64,000 nt of DNA from Actinomadura hibisca NBRC 15177 (GTDB taxonomy: Bacteria > Actinomycetota > Actinomycetes > Streptosporangiales > Streptosporangiaceae), in assembly GCF_001552635.1 (NCBI RefSeq), contig NZ_BCRO01000031.1:124001-188000 (forward strand), read 5' to 3'. This document shows, piece by piece, positions 16,712 through 25,362 of the stretch. Positions within the stretch are counted from its first letter, which is position 1. Every line of letters starts with the position of its first letter. The notes under the pieces were generated by a model. The model searched no databases. It was not told the DNA's origin and saw only the letters and a program-made list of their open reading frames with translations. Position numbers and translations under genes: made by a program.

Positions 16712-17137
16712 TCAGGACCGGGCCTTGGCGGTCTTGCGGTTGTTGGCCTTCTCGATCGCCTGCACCAGCTCGTCCTTGCTCATCGTGGAGCGGCCGGAGA
16801 TGTCCAGCCGCTTGGCGAGGTCGTAGAGGTGCTGCTTGGACGCGTTCGCGTCGACGCCGCCCGCCGTCTTGCGCGCGGTGTTCCGGCCGCCTTCGGCCTG
16901 CTTGTCCGAAGGGCCCTTGGCACCCGCGGCCTTGGGCTCCCAGTGGTCGCCCACCTTCTCGTGGGTGTGCTTGAGAGCCGCGTAGGCGACGCGGTGGGCC
17001 CGCTGCCCCTCGCCGTACTCCTGCGCGGCCGCGTCGTGCGCCTTGGCGTAGGTGCGCTGGGCCTTGGCGTCGGAACGCTTCAACGTGTCAGGCAACTCCT
17101 GCTCGTCGACCTGTCCCTTGCCCTTGCTCTTCGGCAT
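16712..17137 (-). CDS. ChaB-family protein with Rho-N-like C-terminal domain
   Basis: Encodes 141 aa from ATG 17137 (AGGAGG 9 bases upstream; GTG two codons earlier is too near the site). The N-terminal half is ChaB-like: LPDTLKRSDAKAQRTYAKAH, then AYAALKHTHEKVGDHW. A Lys/Gly/Ala linker leads to a SAP/Rho-N-type helical end (KQHLYDLAKRLDISGRSTMS KDELVQAIEKAN), used for nucleic-acid contact in other proteins. The role of this common actinobacterial pair is unclear. Confidence 0.85.
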   Translation of the reverse strand: MPKSKGKGQVDEQELPDTLKRSDAKAQRTYAKAHDAAAQEYGEGQRAHRVAYAALKHTHEKVGDHWEPKAAGAKGPSDKQAEGGRNTARKTAGGVDANASKQHLYDLAKRLDISGRSTMSKDELVQAIEKANNRKTAKARS

Positions 17138-17325
17138 CGACACGCTCCTCCTGCCGGGCTTCCGCCCTCCGTGCTCCCTGCCCAGCAGCTCCTACCCCTT
17201 TCCGGACAACGCCCCGCATCACCTGTCAGAACCGCCCAGACTGCTTGGCTCGTCTTGACCTGCCGCCGCGCACTTGACCGGACGGAGCCGATCGGCCGAC
17301 CGGGGGATGAAGGAGAGGCGCCTTA

Positions 17326-18582
17326 CTACTTGATGGTGGCGAGGTGGTTCAGGACCTGGGGCCAGCTCTGGGCCTTTGCCGCGGCGTTGGCGGCGCGGGT
17401 CCCACCCAGTTCCAGCACCGTCCCGGTGACCGGATGGCGGATGCGGACGCCGGCGGGCAGGTAGGGCTGGGTTCCGACGCCGTGACCGGCGGCGGGATAG
17501 ACCAGGGCTCGGTTGGCCAGGCGGGGTCGGTTCTGGTCGAGACGGGCCATGAGCCGCTGGGTCTGCGCCGCCGACGACCACAGCCGATCCTGTGCACCGG
17601 CGATGGCCAGGACGGGGGCGTCGACGCGGTCCACCGGGATGTCGGCCACGGCGACCGGCTCTCCGCCCAGCGTCCAGGCGACGCCGCTGGGAAGGCCGGG
17701 ATTGACCCGGTCCGAAGGCACGTAGACCACGACACCGGCTATCAGGCCGGGCTGGTGCTGGGCCAGCAGGAGGGCCGCCTCGCTGCCTCGGGAAGAGCCC
17801 CAGGCCACGATCCGCGCGGGATCGGTCTTTGACTGCGCGGCCAGCGTCCGTGCCGCACGCGTGAAGTACTCCAGCGGCACATCGCGCAGGACGGTCGGCA
17901 GTCCTGGAGCGCCGAAATAGGCCAGGCTGAGAGTCGGATAGCCGTGTGAAGCGAGCAGCGCCGCATCCCGGCGGCCGGTGTTGCCGCCCTCGGAACCGCC
18001 GAACAACAGCACGGCCGTACGACGTCGTGCATCGGGCGGGGGAAGGAGCAACTCCCCGGCGATTTTGTCGGCCGCCACGGTGAAGGACTTGTGGGTCACC
18101 CCGTCCGCCTGCCAGCGGCGCTCCAACGTCTGGCGCGCCAGAACCCGGCCGTGGGCTTTCACCTCCAGCCGCACGGTGTAGGACCGCTGGCCGTCCAGAT
18201 AGCCGGGAATGAATTGGGCCTGCTCAGGGTCGCCGTTGGCCGGAACCATCGACCACAACAATCCCATCGCGTCCGTTCCCGTATAGGTTCCACGGATCGG
18301 ACGGTCCCGGGCCGGTTCCACGACGCCTTGTGCGTTGGCGCGGAAAGTGGCGCGGCCTGACCAGGGTTTGTTCTCCCGGTCCTGGGCCGATGCGGTCACG
18401 GTGATTTCGTCACGCGCCTTCAGGCCGCTGATTTTGATCCGGACGGGACGGTCGGCCAGTGCGGCACGCTCGTCGACGGTGAGGGTGGCGGTGTCGCTGT
18501 GCTCGCTTCCGCATCCGCCCAGCACTCCGGTCACCGCTAGTACGGCCAGCATCGTCCACAGACGGCACTTCATTCCGGTCAT
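17326..18582 (-). CDS. lipoprotein of the acyl-CoA thioesterase/BAAT family
   Basis: Encodes 418 aa. A lipobox (VTGVLGGC, Cys24) marks it as an exported lipoprotein. Residues ~30-165 form the beta-sandwich N-domain of bile-acid-CoA:amino-acid acyltransferase/thioesterase proteins (VRIKISGLKARDEITVTASA). Residues ~180-400 are an alpha/beta hydrolase: nucleophile elbow GSSRG, acid in GAQDRLW and His in AAGHGVG. BAAT enzymes normally use a Cys or Ser nucleophile on acyl thioesters; here it is Ser. A surface location is odd for an acyl-CoA enzyme, so the real substrate may be an extracellular ester. Confidence 0.88.
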   Translation of the reverse strand: MTGMKCRLWTMLAVLAVTGVLGGCGSEHSDTATLTVDERAALADRPVRIKISGLKARDEITVTASAQDRENKPWSGRATFRANAQGVVEPARDRPIRGTYTGTDAMGLLWSMVPANGDPEQAQFIPGYLDGQRSYTVRLEVKAHGRVLARQTLERRWQADGVTHKSFTVAADKIAGELLLPPPDARRRTAVLLFGGSEGGNTGRRDAALLASHGYPTLSLAYFGAPGLPTVLRDVPLEYFTRAARTLAAQSKTDPARIVAWGSSRGSEAALLLAQHQPGLIAGVVVYVPSDRVNPGLPSGVAWTLGGEPVAVADIPVDRVDAPVLAIAGAQDRLWSSAAQTQRLMARLDQNRPRLANRALVYPAAGHGVGTQPYLPAGVRIRHPVTGTVLELGGTRAANAAAKAQSWPQVLNHLATIK

Positions 18583-18983
18583 TCACCCCGCAGGTGGTGA
18601 GGGCGACCTGGGTGCTACAGGGAGGCGTTTTTTTTCTGCTGGGAGTCGGAGGCGGTCGCTCTTGTATGGATTGGCGTTCCTTACTAGCAAGGAACGTCGG
18701 CTGTTGACAGTCCGTGAGCGCGAAACACTGTTGCCTTAAGTGGCCATTCCGCTCAGTCGGGCCAGGCGCGGCCCCGGGAGGGGACGGTCGGGTGCGTGAC
18801 GCTGATCGTGAGCCGGCCCGGCGGCGACGCGGGTTCGGTGTGTGAAGGCTCCGTCACTCTGGGTAGGAGAAAGCTGCATCGGTCCGGCTCTCCCGTCGCC
18901 GGAACCCGAGCGTCTCCGTGCCGCAGGCCCGGCCCCGTGCAGATCCGGGGCCTGAGCGGCGGTCCCGACAGAAAGAGGTTCCC
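18583..18983. other. intergenic region with a perfect inverted repeat
   Basis: No gene. It contains a T-rich patch (gttttttttctgc near 18627) and the inverted repeat at 18675-18696, described separately, then the leader of the SDR gene. Confidence 0.5.
18675..18696. repeat. 8-bp perfect inverted repeat CGTTCCTT-N6-AAGGAACG
   Basis: CGTTCCTT at 18675-18682 and AAGGAACG at 18689-18696 flank ACTAGC. It is AT-richer than its surroundings and lies between the divergent lipoprotein and SDR genes, about 93 bp upstream of the former. An operator or a weak hairpin are both possible. Confidence 0.5.
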
Positions 18984-19718
18984 ATGCAGGTCGACCTGAC
19001 CGGCAAAACCGCCGTGGTCACCGGGGCCGCACGCGGTCTGGGCGCGGCCATCGTCACCCGGCTGGCCGGCGCCGGCGCCACCGTGTGGGCCTTCGACATC
19101 CGCCAGCAGCTCCTGACCGATCTCTGCGACCAGCTGGCCGTCGAGGACGTCACCATCAAGCCCATGGTCGTCGACATCCGCGACGCCGCCCAGGTCGAGA
19201 ACGCCATCGACACCGTCTGCGGCACCTCGGGCACCCTGGACGTGCTGGTCAACAACGCCGCCGTGGACGTCTCCAAGCCGATCGAGCACCTGGAGGCGGC
19301 CGAGGCCGACAACGTCGTCACCACCAACCTGCTCGGCCCGATCCACCTGTGCCTGTCGACCTACCGGCGGATGATCGGCCAGGGCGGCGGCCACATCGTC
19401 AACATCCTGTCCACCGCGGCCAACCGCACCTGGACCGAGGCCGGTCCCTACGCGGCCAGCAAGACGGGCCTGCGCGCCTTCACCCACACGCTGTTCAAGG
19501 AGGCGCAGCGCGACTGTCCGGGCATCGGCATCACCGGCGTCATCGCCGGGGGCATGGAGACCCCGTTCATCACCGAACGTTTCCCCGACACCGACCTGTC
19601 CAAGCTCCAGGACCCCGGCATCGTCGCCGACACCATCCTCTACGCGCTGTCGGTCCCCAAGGGCAGCGTCATCGGCGAGGTGGTCATCGTGCCCCGCGTC
19701 GAGTCCTCCTGGCCCTGA
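18984..19718 (+). CDS. short-chain dehydrogenase/reductase (SDR)
   Basis: Encodes 244 aa from ATG 18984 (AAAGAGG site). Classical SDR features: TGxxxGxG cofactor motif TGAARGLGAA, DVLVNNAA, a serine in ILSTAANR, and catalytic YxxxK in PYAASKTG. The residue after the second strand (FDIR) favours NAD(H). The C-terminus (GSVIGEVVIVPRVESSWP) resembles ketoacyl-reductase-like SDRs. Substrate unknown. It stands alone, converging with the STAS gene 11 bp away. Confidence 0.9.
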   Translation: MQVDLTGKTAVVTGAARGLGAAIVTRLAGAGATVWAFDIRQQLLTDLCDQLAVEDVTIKPMVVDIRDAAQVENAIDTVCGTSGTLDVLVNNAAVDVSKPIEHLEAAEADNVVTTNLLGPIHLCLSTYRRMIGQGGGHIVNILSTAANRTWTEAGPYAASKTGLRAFTHTLFKEAQRDCPGIGITGVIAGGMETPFITERFPDTDLSKLQDPGIVADTILYALSVPKGSVIGEVVIVPRVESSWP

Positions 19719-19729
19719 CCCGCACGCTG

Positions 19730-20104
19730 TCAGGGCAGCGTCGCGCCGACGACCAGGTGGCGGTCCAGCCCCGTCAGGGTCAGCAGCCGGTAGATCCGCT
19801 CGCGGACGTTGACCAGCAACATCCGGCCACCGGCGGCGGCGACCTGCCGCCAACCGCGGATCAGCGCGTTCAGCCCGGACGAGTCGCAGAACACCAGGTC
19901 CGACAGCTCCAGCACCACCTGCGGCGGGACGGCCTGCTGCCGGGCCGTGCGGACGGCCTCGTCCAGCTGCTCCTGGAGCACCAAGCCGGTGGCGACGTCC
20001 AGTTCGCCGCACAGGTACAGCACCGTCCAGCCCGCCCGGCGGTCGACGCCGACGTGCAGCCCTTCGGCGCGGGCGGGCGAGGCCGAGCCGGCCGTCTCGA
20101 CCAT
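19730..20104 (-). CDS. STAS-domain anti-sigma factor antagonist
   Basis: Encodes 124 aa, the size of SpoIIAA/RsbV proteins. The fold shows LYLCGELDVATG, VVLELSDLVFCDSSGLNALI with the phosphorylatable Ser in DSSG, and LTLTGLDRHL. Such proteins, when unphosphorylated, bind an anti-sigma kinase and free a sigma factor. No kinase or sigma-B-type gene is adjacent. ATG 20104 is preceded by AAAGGTGA. It is 76 bp after a TusA-like gene on the same strand. Confidence 0.9.
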   Translation of the reverse strand: MVETAGSASPARAEGLHVGVDRRAGWTVLYLCGELDVATGLVLQEQLDEAVRTARQQAVPPQVVLELSDLVFCDSSGLNALIRGWRQVAAAGGRMLLVNVRERIYRLLTLTGLDRHLVVGATLP

Positions 20105-20180
20105 GCTGTCACCTTTCACGAGGGTCTGCCGTGGCGAATCCTGCCATCCTCGCGCACGGGGCCTACCGTCTAGCGGGCGG

Positions 20181-20474
20181 TCAGGACCGCGGCCTCCAGG
20201 GGGACGCCGGATCGGTCGCGCGAGGACGGTCGCCGGTCCGCAGAGCATAGGTGGCCCTGGCCGCGTCGGCGAGGGGGCCGAGGTAGACGTGCCCGGTCAG
20301 GTGGCACCACGCGGCCAGGTCCAGCGGCGCGGCCGGGTCCGAGGCGATCAGGTGCACCACCGTGCCGCCGGGCAGATCGGCCAGGCGGCCGCGCAACTCC
20401 AGCAGCAGCCGCACGCAGGAACGGTCACCACCGTCGATCACCACGGGCTCGCCGCCGGGGACGGGCGCGGTCAC
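20181..20474 (-). CDS. TusA-like sulfurtransferase-family small protein
   Basis: Encodes 97 aa. VVIDGGDRSCVRLLLELRGR resembles TusA/SirA proteins, where the Cys of the CPxP motif carries sulfur; here the Cys is kept but CPxP is SCVR. The central VVHLIASDPAAPLDLAAWCH and GHVYLG also fit. The GTG start overlaps the stop of the ArsR-rhodanese gene by four bases (GTGA), so the two are translationally coupled. The context with a rhodanese domain suggests sulfur transfer. Confidence 0.75.
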   Translation of the reverse strand: MTAPVPGGEPVVIDGGDRSCVRLLLELRGRLADLPGGTVVHLIASDPAAPLDLAAWCHLTGHVYLGPLADAARATYALRTGDRPRATDPASPWRPRS

Positions 20475-21172
20475 GCGGCCACCACCGACGTGGAGACGGC
20501 CCGGCCGTCGGCGCGCCATTCGGCCACGCCGCTGTCCAGCGGGCGGGCGGCGAACCCCCGGGCGCGCAGCAGGCGGACCGTGTCCATGACCGTCAGGCAG
20601 TAGCGGCCCCAGCAGTAGGCGACGATCTCGGTCCCGGCGGGCAGCTCGTCCAGGCGGTCGGCGAGCTGGTCGGCGGGGATGCCCAGCGCTCCGGGAAGGT
20701 GACCGGCGGCGTACTCGGCGTCCGAGCGCACGTCCAGCACCACGAGCCCCGCCTCCACCTCGGCCTCCGTTTCCGCCTCGGCCGCCAGCCGGGCGGCGAG
20801 CTCGTCGCGGGTGACCGGCTCCAGGTCGGTGGTGTCGCCGAGCCAGGCGTGCACGGCCTGCCGCACCTCGGGCAGGTGGGCGTGCGCGAGCTGCTTGGCG
20901 TGCTCCAGCAACACCGCCACCTGCGGATCGGCGAGGCTGTAGTACACGCGAGTGCCCGCCCGCCGGGACGTCACCAGGCCCGCCCGCGCCAGCTCCTTGA
21001 GCTGGGCGGAGGTGTTGGAGGTGCGCATGCCGGCCGCGTCCGCCAGCTCCTCCACTCCGCGCTCGCCCTGGGCGAGCAGGTCCAGCAGTTCCAGCCGCGC
21101 CGGGTTGGCCAGGGCCTTGCCGATGCGCGCGAAGCCCTCGTAGACCCGTCCCCTGGCCGACGTTCCTTCCAC
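20471..21172 (-). CDS. ArsR-type regulator fused to a rhodanese domain
   Basis: Encodes 233 aa from GTG 21172 (GGAGGT 6 bases upstream). Residues ~12-95 are an ArsR winged helix: LANPARLELLDLLAQGERGV, TSNTSAQLKELARAGLVTSR, GTRVYYSL. Residues ~120-225 are a rhodanese domain: VVLDVRSDAEYAAGHLPGAL and active loop YCWGRYC (CxxxxC rather than CRGPYC). Known relatives couple sulfur or redox sensing to repression. It is coupled to a TusA-like gene and divergent from a methyltransferase, over a palindrome overlapping its own ribosome-binding site. Confidence 0.92.
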   Translation of the reverse strand: MEGTSARGRVYEGFARIGKALANPARLELLDLLAQGERGVEELADAAGMRTSNTSAQLKELARAGLVTSRRAGTRVYYSLADPQVAVLLEHAKQLAHAHLPEVRQAVHAWLGDTTDLEPVTRDELAARLAAEAETEAEVEAGLVVLDVRSDAEYAAGHLPGALGIPADQLADRLDELPAGTEIVAYCWGRYCLTVMDTVRLLRARGFAARPLDSGVAEWRADGRAVSTSVVAA

Positions 21173-21179
21173 GACCGAC

Positions 21180-21197
21180 CTCCAATAGTCTTTGGAG
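21180..21197. promoter_or_regulatory. inverted repeat CTCCAA-N6-TTGGAG, candidate ArsR operator
   Basis: A perfect 6-bp dyad with a 6-base spacer (TAGTCT) lies between the divergent ArsR-rhodanese and methyltransferase genes. Its left arm overlaps the ribosome-binding site of the regulator, the arrangement expected for autorepression. The binding protein is inferred. Confidence 0.6.
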
Positions 21198-21233
21198 TAT
21201 CGTAGGACAGCCCGGCCCGTTCTTGGAGGACGC

Positions 21234-21899
21234 ATGAGCCCTGCGCACCACCGTTTCGTTCCGGCCGTTACGGCGACCGGTCCGTCGGCGGACGGCGTCG
21301 GGCACTGGGACAGGGTCTACCGGGACAACGATCCGCTCCGGGTGAACTGGTCCCAGGACGAGCCGCAGCCGTCGCTGGACCTGATCTGCGCGGTCGATCG
21401 CGGACGGCGCGGCGCGGTCATCGACGTCGGCGGCGGCGCGTCGCCGCTGGCGGCCTGGCTGGTGCGGGAGGGGTTCGAGCAGGTGAGCGTGCTCGACGTC
21501 GCCGAACAGGCCCTCGACTCGGCCCGCCGGAGCTCGGGGTCCGCGGCCCGCGCCATCGACTGGATCCACGCCGACCTGCTCACCTGGCGTCCCGAACGCA
21601 CCTGGACGATCTGGCACGACCGGGCCGTGTTCCACTTCCTCACCGACCCTGCGGACCGCGCCGTCTACCTCGACGTGCTGCGCCGGGCGCTGGAACCGGG
21701 CGGCGCCGTCGTGCTGGGCACCTTCGCCCCCGACGGCCCCGACCGCTGCTCGGGGCTGCCCGTCGTCCGCTACGACACCGACGAGCTGGCCGCCCAGCTC
21801 GGCGACGACTTCTCCGTGCTGCTGTCGCACGTCGACTGGCACCACACCCCGGACGGCGACGCGCAGCCCTTCGCCTGGGTCACCGCCCGCCGCCACTGA
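21234..21899 (+). CDS. class I SAM-dependent methyltransferase
   Basis: Encodes 221 aa from ATG 21234 (TTGGAGGA site). It opens HWDRVYRDNDPLRVNWSQDE, then motif I AVIDVGGGASPLAAWL, VSVLDVAEQALDSAR and LEPGGAVVLGTFAP. The HWD/WSQxEPxPSL start is typical of an actinobacterial methyltransferase group with TPMT-like architecture, found near redox genes. Target molecule unknown. It is divergent from the ArsR-rhodanese gene and probably shares its operator. Confidence 0.88.
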   Translation: MSPAHHRFVPAVTATGPSADGVGHWDRVYRDNDPLRVNWSQDEPQPSLDLICAVDRGRRGAVIDVGGGASPLAAWLVREGFEQVSVLDVAEQALDSARRSSGSAARAIDWIHADLLTWRPERTWTIWHDRAVFHFLTDPADRAVYLDVLRRALEPGGAVVLGTFAPDGPDRCSGLPVVRYDTDELAAQLGDDFSVLLSHVDWHHTPDGDAQPFAWVTARRH

Positions 21900-21906
21900 C
21901 CGGCCC

Positions 21907-22842
21907 TCAGGACGGCGCGATCGCCCAGGACGGGCGCCAGACCGGCTCGGGGAGCGGCGCCAGGTCCGCGAAGTGCTCGATGACCGGCCGCAGTCCCGGA
22001 TGCGGGTTCGCCCGGGGGAGCATGAGGGAGATCGGGTAGGCGAGCGTCGGGTTCACGATCGGGATGCGGCGCAGGTCGTGGTTCGTCGGCCACATGTAGC
22101 GATCGCGCGAGCCGACGAGGGTGGCCACGTCGGCGGAGTCCGCGAGGGTGTCGAGCAGCACCTCGTCGCCGAAGTGCGGGCCCGCCGCGTCGATGCGGAG
22201 GTCGAAGGCGGTGGCGAGCTCGTCGTAGAACTCCGCCCACTCGCTCCGCGGCACGATGCCCGGCACCCAGATCCGGAGCTTGCGCAGCCGGGACGGCGTC
22301 AGCGTCCGCGCGGAGGCGAGTGGATGCCTGGGGCCGACCAGGAGCTCCAGCGGCGAGTCGAAGGCGTGGACCATCCGCACGTCGCGCGGCAGCGTGGCCG
22401 GATCGGTGACGCTGCGGAACGAGGCGTCGACGTCGCCTGCCTGGACGGCGGCGGCTGCCACGTGGGGGTCGTCGGTCTTGAGGGCCACCACGTCGAGATC
22501 GGTTCCGGGATGCGAGCGCCAGTAGTCGTGCAGGATGACGGCCTGCGCGCTCCGCCGGCCCAGCACGTCGATCCGGAGGGCGCGCGAGCCCGGCCTGACG
22601 GCGGTGACGGCACGGTCGACGCCCGCGACGATGGTCCGCGCGTGCGGAAGGAACGCCTGCCCGTCGAGGGTCAGCTCGACCCCCCGGGCGGTGCGGGTGA
22701 ACAGGCGGACCTCCAGCTCGCGTTCCAGGGCGGCGATCCGCTTCGAGACCGCCTGCTGCGTCACGCCCAGTTCGTCGGCCGCGTGCTGCAACTGCCCGAC
22801 CTCGGCCGCCCGGACGAACGTTCGCACCGCTTCGGTATCCAT
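21907..22842 (-). CDS. LysR-family transcriptional regulator
   Basis: Encodes 311 aa. The N-terminal HTH is clear: VRTFVRAAEVGQLQHAADEL, GVTQQAVSKRIAALERELEV. The C-terminal substrate-binding domain follows (LRIDVLGRRSAQAVILHDYW). It is divergent from an MFS transporter, and a CACAAC-CGATC-GTTGTG palindrome lies between them, so it likely regulates that transporter. Ends 7 bp from the convergent methyltransferase stop. Confidence 0.9.
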   Translation of the reverse strand: MDTEAVRTFVRAAEVGQLQHAADELGVTQQAVSKRIAALERELEVRLFTRTARGVELTLDGQAFLPHARTIVAGVDRAVTAVRPGSRALRIDVLGRRSAQAVILHDYWRSHPGTDLDVVALKTDDPHVAAAAVQAGDVDASFRSVTDPATLPRDVRMVHAFDSPLELLVGPRHPLASARTLTPSRLRKLRIWVPGIVPRSEWAEFYDELATAFDLRIDAAGPHFGDEVLLDTLADSADVATLVGSRDRYMWPTNHDLRRIPIVNPTLAYPISLMLPRANPHPGLRPVIEHFADLAPLPEPVWRPSWAIAPS

Positions 22843-22860
22843 GGGGCGAGCTTACGAGCG

Positions 22861-22877
22861 CACAACCGATCGTTGTG
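22861..22877. promoter_or_regulatory. CACAAC-N5-GTTGTG palindrome, candidate LysR box
   Basis: A perfect 6-bp inverted repeat with centre CGATC, located 19 bases upstream of the LysR start and 94 bases from the transporter start. Its size and T-N11-A form (within ACAACCGATCGTTGT) fit LysR-type binding sites. Confidence 0.6.
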
Positions 22878-22970
22878 GCTCGCGGCGTGCCGGTTGTTTG
22901 ATCGCAGGATGGTGGCGCTGCTGTGCTTCACGGGTCCAACCCCCGGTTGTCATGAAGGAATCCCGTGCGC

Positions 22971-24212
22971 ATGAAATTGGAGGCCGGCTTCGGCTGGCTG
23001 TGGTCGGCCTACGCCGTGAGCACCTACGGCACCTGGATCGCCTTCGGGGCGTTCCCCCTGATCGCGGTGCAGGTGCTGCACTCGCCGGCCTTCGCCGTCT
23101 CGCTCCTCGGCGCGGCCGGACTCGCCGTCGCGGCGCTCGTCGCGGTGCCGCTCGGGCCGTGGGTCGAGCACCGGGCCAAGCGGCCGGTGATGATCGCGAT
23201 GGACCTGGTCCGCTTCGCCGCGATGGCGAGCGTGCCGGTCGCGCACGTGCTGGGCGTGCTGACCTACGGCCAGCTGCTGGTGGTCTCGGTCGTCTCGGGG
23301 ACGGCGGGCATCGCGTTCACCGCCGCGTCCGGCGCCTACCTGAAACACCTGGTCCGCAGGGAGCACTTGCTCGTCGCGAACGGCAGGTTCGAGGCCACGA
23401 CGTGGGCGGCGACGGCGGTGGGCCCGCCGCTCGGCGGGGCGCTGATCGGGGTGCTCGGCCCGGTCGTCACGGTCGCGGTGGACGCCGCCAGCTATCTGCT
23501 GTCCGCGTTCGGCGTCCTCCGCATCCGTGGCGGTGACGTGGCCGCGCCCCGGAATCCGACGGACCGGATGCGCGCGGCCGACCTCCTCAACGGCTGGCGG
23601 TCCATCGTCCACGACCGTCCGCTGTGGCGGCTGTTCCTCAACTCGATCCTGGTCAGCGGCCTGATCATGGCGACCGTCCCGCTGCTGTCGGTTCTGCTGC
23701 TGGACGACTACCACTTCTCGGCCTGGGAGTACGGCCTCGCCTTCGGCGTCCCGGCGCTCGGCGGCTTCGTGGGCGCGCGCCTTTCCCCACGCCTCGTGGA
23801 ACGTTACGGGCAGCACCGGGTCATGACGGTCTCCGGTTGGCTGCGCTCCCTCTTCCCGCTCGGCCTGGCCTTCGTGCACCCCGGCGTCACCGGGCTGCTG
23901 ACCGTGATCATCGTGGAGGCCCTGCTGATCACCTGCATGGGCGTCTTCAACCCGCTCTACGCCACCGAACGCCTGCAACGGACGCCCGCCGACCACGCCG
24001 CGCAGGTCCTCACCGCGTGGAGCGTCAGCAGCAAGCTGATGCAGGCCGCCCTCATGGTGATCTGGGGCGTCCTGGCCAGCCTCACCAGCCCGCTCGCCGC
24101 GATCACGATCTCCGGCGTCCTCCTGCTGGCGACCCCGCTCCTGCTCCCCGGCCGGCCGCACTTCCCCACTCCCGAGGCCGCGCGGCCGACCGAGGACGTC
24201 CCGGCCGGATGA
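22971..24212 (+). CDS. MFS efflux transporter (MefA/EntS-like)
   Basis: Encodes 413 aa, about 12 membrane helices. It begins FGWLWSAYAVSTYGTWIAFG and has the loop LGPWVEHRAKRPVMIAMDLV typical of the macrolide/enterobactin-type exporters. A second-half loop ARLSPRLVERYGQHRVM is the repeat of motif A. The start may be GTG 22965 or ATG 22971; AAGGAA lies upstream. Its LysR neighbour is the likely regulator. Exported compound unknown. Confidence 0.9.
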   Translation: MKLEAGFGWLWSAYAVSTYGTWIAFGAFPLIAVQVLHSPAFAVSLLGAAGLAVAALVAVPLGPWVEHRAKRPVMIAMDLVRFAAMASVPVAHVLGVLTYGQLLVVSVVSGTAGIAFTAASGAYLKHLVRREHLLVANGRFEATTWAATAVGPPLGGALIGVLGPVVTVAVDAASYLLSAFGVLRIRGGDVAAPRNPTDRMRAADLLNGWRSIVHDRPLWRLFLNSILVSGLIMATVPLLSVLLLDDYHFSAWEYGLAFGVPALGGFVGARLSPRLVERYGQHRVMTVSGWLRSLFPLGLAFVHPGVTGLLTVIIVEALLITCMGVFNPLYATERLQRTPADHAAQVLTAWSVSSKLMQAALMVIWGVLASLTSPLAAITISGVLLLATPLLLPGRPHFPTPEAARPTEDVPAG

Positions 24213-24216
24213 TCGG

Positions 24217-25362
24217 TCACCAGGGGACGGACATCACGTTCACGTGGTCGTTGGCCGGGTCGTAGTACGACATCAGCAGGTTGCTGCCGGTGCTCAGCTC
24301 GGGGTGGCCGAAGTAGGCCCGGCACAGGTCCAGGCCCTGCTGGTCGCCGCACGGTGCCTGGCCGGTGCGGGTGACGGTCCAGCCGCCGGTCAGGGAACTG
24401 GACCGCCAGATCCGGAAGTTGCCCGCGATGTCGGTCTGCTCGACGATGACGAACCCCTTGCCGAGGGCGCCGAAGTTCTCCGCGTGCGCCGACAGGGGGC
24501 GGGCGCCCGGCAGGATCGAGACGGCCGCGTTGTGGTCGCCGCTCCAGCCGGACCCGTTCCACCACTGGTAGTTGGTGGCCGAACGCCAGGCGGTGGGCGT
24601 CGCGCCGACCTTGGCCAGGACGACCCGGCCGTTCTCGCACGATCCCCACGTGTTGGTGTCGCACTTGTAGGCGATCAGGTAGAGCTGGCCGCCGGAGAAG
24701 ATCGGCGAGCCGAGGGTCTTCTGGAACGGCAGCTCGGTCGGGCTGCTGAACACCTGGGTCTGGCCGCTCAGCGTGTTGGTGGACACCGAGTACTCCACCA
24801 GGCCGTACCGCTGGGCGGGCAGCCCGCCGGGGTGCACGCACACGTCGGCGTAGCTGATGAGCACCTTGCTCGGCGTGGCGGTGCTCGGCTGCCGGGCCGC
24901 GCCGGAGATCCAGGACGCGGGGTAGGAGGAGCCGGGGACCGAGCACGTGCTGCCGTCGGGCAGCTTCAGCCCGGTCGGGACGGGCAGCAGGCCGGCCGGC
25001 GGGCGGTTGCTGGGCGCGTTGATCGGGGCGGTCGGGGTGGGGATCTCGGTGAGCCCGGTCGGGACCTGGCCCGCCGTGTAGGGGCCGACGGCGGCGGTCG
25101 CGCCGAGCCAGAAGCCCGACGACGTGCCCGACCACGCCGAATCGCAGAACAACCACAGGCTCTGGTTGGTGGTGTTGGGGACCCGGACGCTGTAGCCGCA
25201 GTCACGGCTGACGTTGTTGCCCGCGGCGGAGGTCTCCCAGCGCGACAACACCTTGGACGGCGGCGGCGCGTCGGCTCGGGCGGCGGCCAGCGGCGCCGCG
25301 ACCAGGGTGACGGCGGCGGCCGCACACGCCACGCGCCGCGACCAGGGGATGTGGAGTCTCAC
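24217..25362 (-). CDS. secreted DUF4185-like beta-propeller protein
   Basis: Encodes 381 aa from GTG 25362 (GGAAGG site). Residues 1-31 are a signal peptide (WSRRVACAAAAVTLVAAPLA, AARADA). The mature part has repeated strands with FCDSAWSG, PIFSGGQLYLIAYKC and a late GHPELSTGSNLLMSYYDPAN, typical of DUF4185/glycosidase-like five-bladed propellers. It may bind or cleave a sugar, but no catalytic set is certain. It ends 4 bp from the convergent MFS gene. Confidence 0.85.
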   Translation of the reverse strand: MRLHIPWSRRVACAAAAVTLVAAPLAAARADAPPPSKVLSRWETSAAGNNVSRDCGYSVRVPNTTNQSLWLFCDSAWSGTSSGFWLGATAAVGPYTAGQVPTGLTEIPTPTAPINAPSNRPPAGLLPVPTGLKLPDGSTCSVPGSSYPASWISGAARQPSTATPSKVLISYADVCVHPGGLPAQRYGLVEYSVSTNTLSGQTQVFSSPTELPFQKTLGSPIFSGGQLYLIAYKCDTNTWGSCENGRVVLAKVGATPTAWRSATNYQWWNGSGWSGDHNAAVSILPGARPLSAHAENFGALGKGFVIVEQTDIAGNFRIWRSSSLTGGWTVTRTGQAPCGDQQGLDLCRAYFGHPELSTGSNLLMSYYDPANDHVNVMSVPW

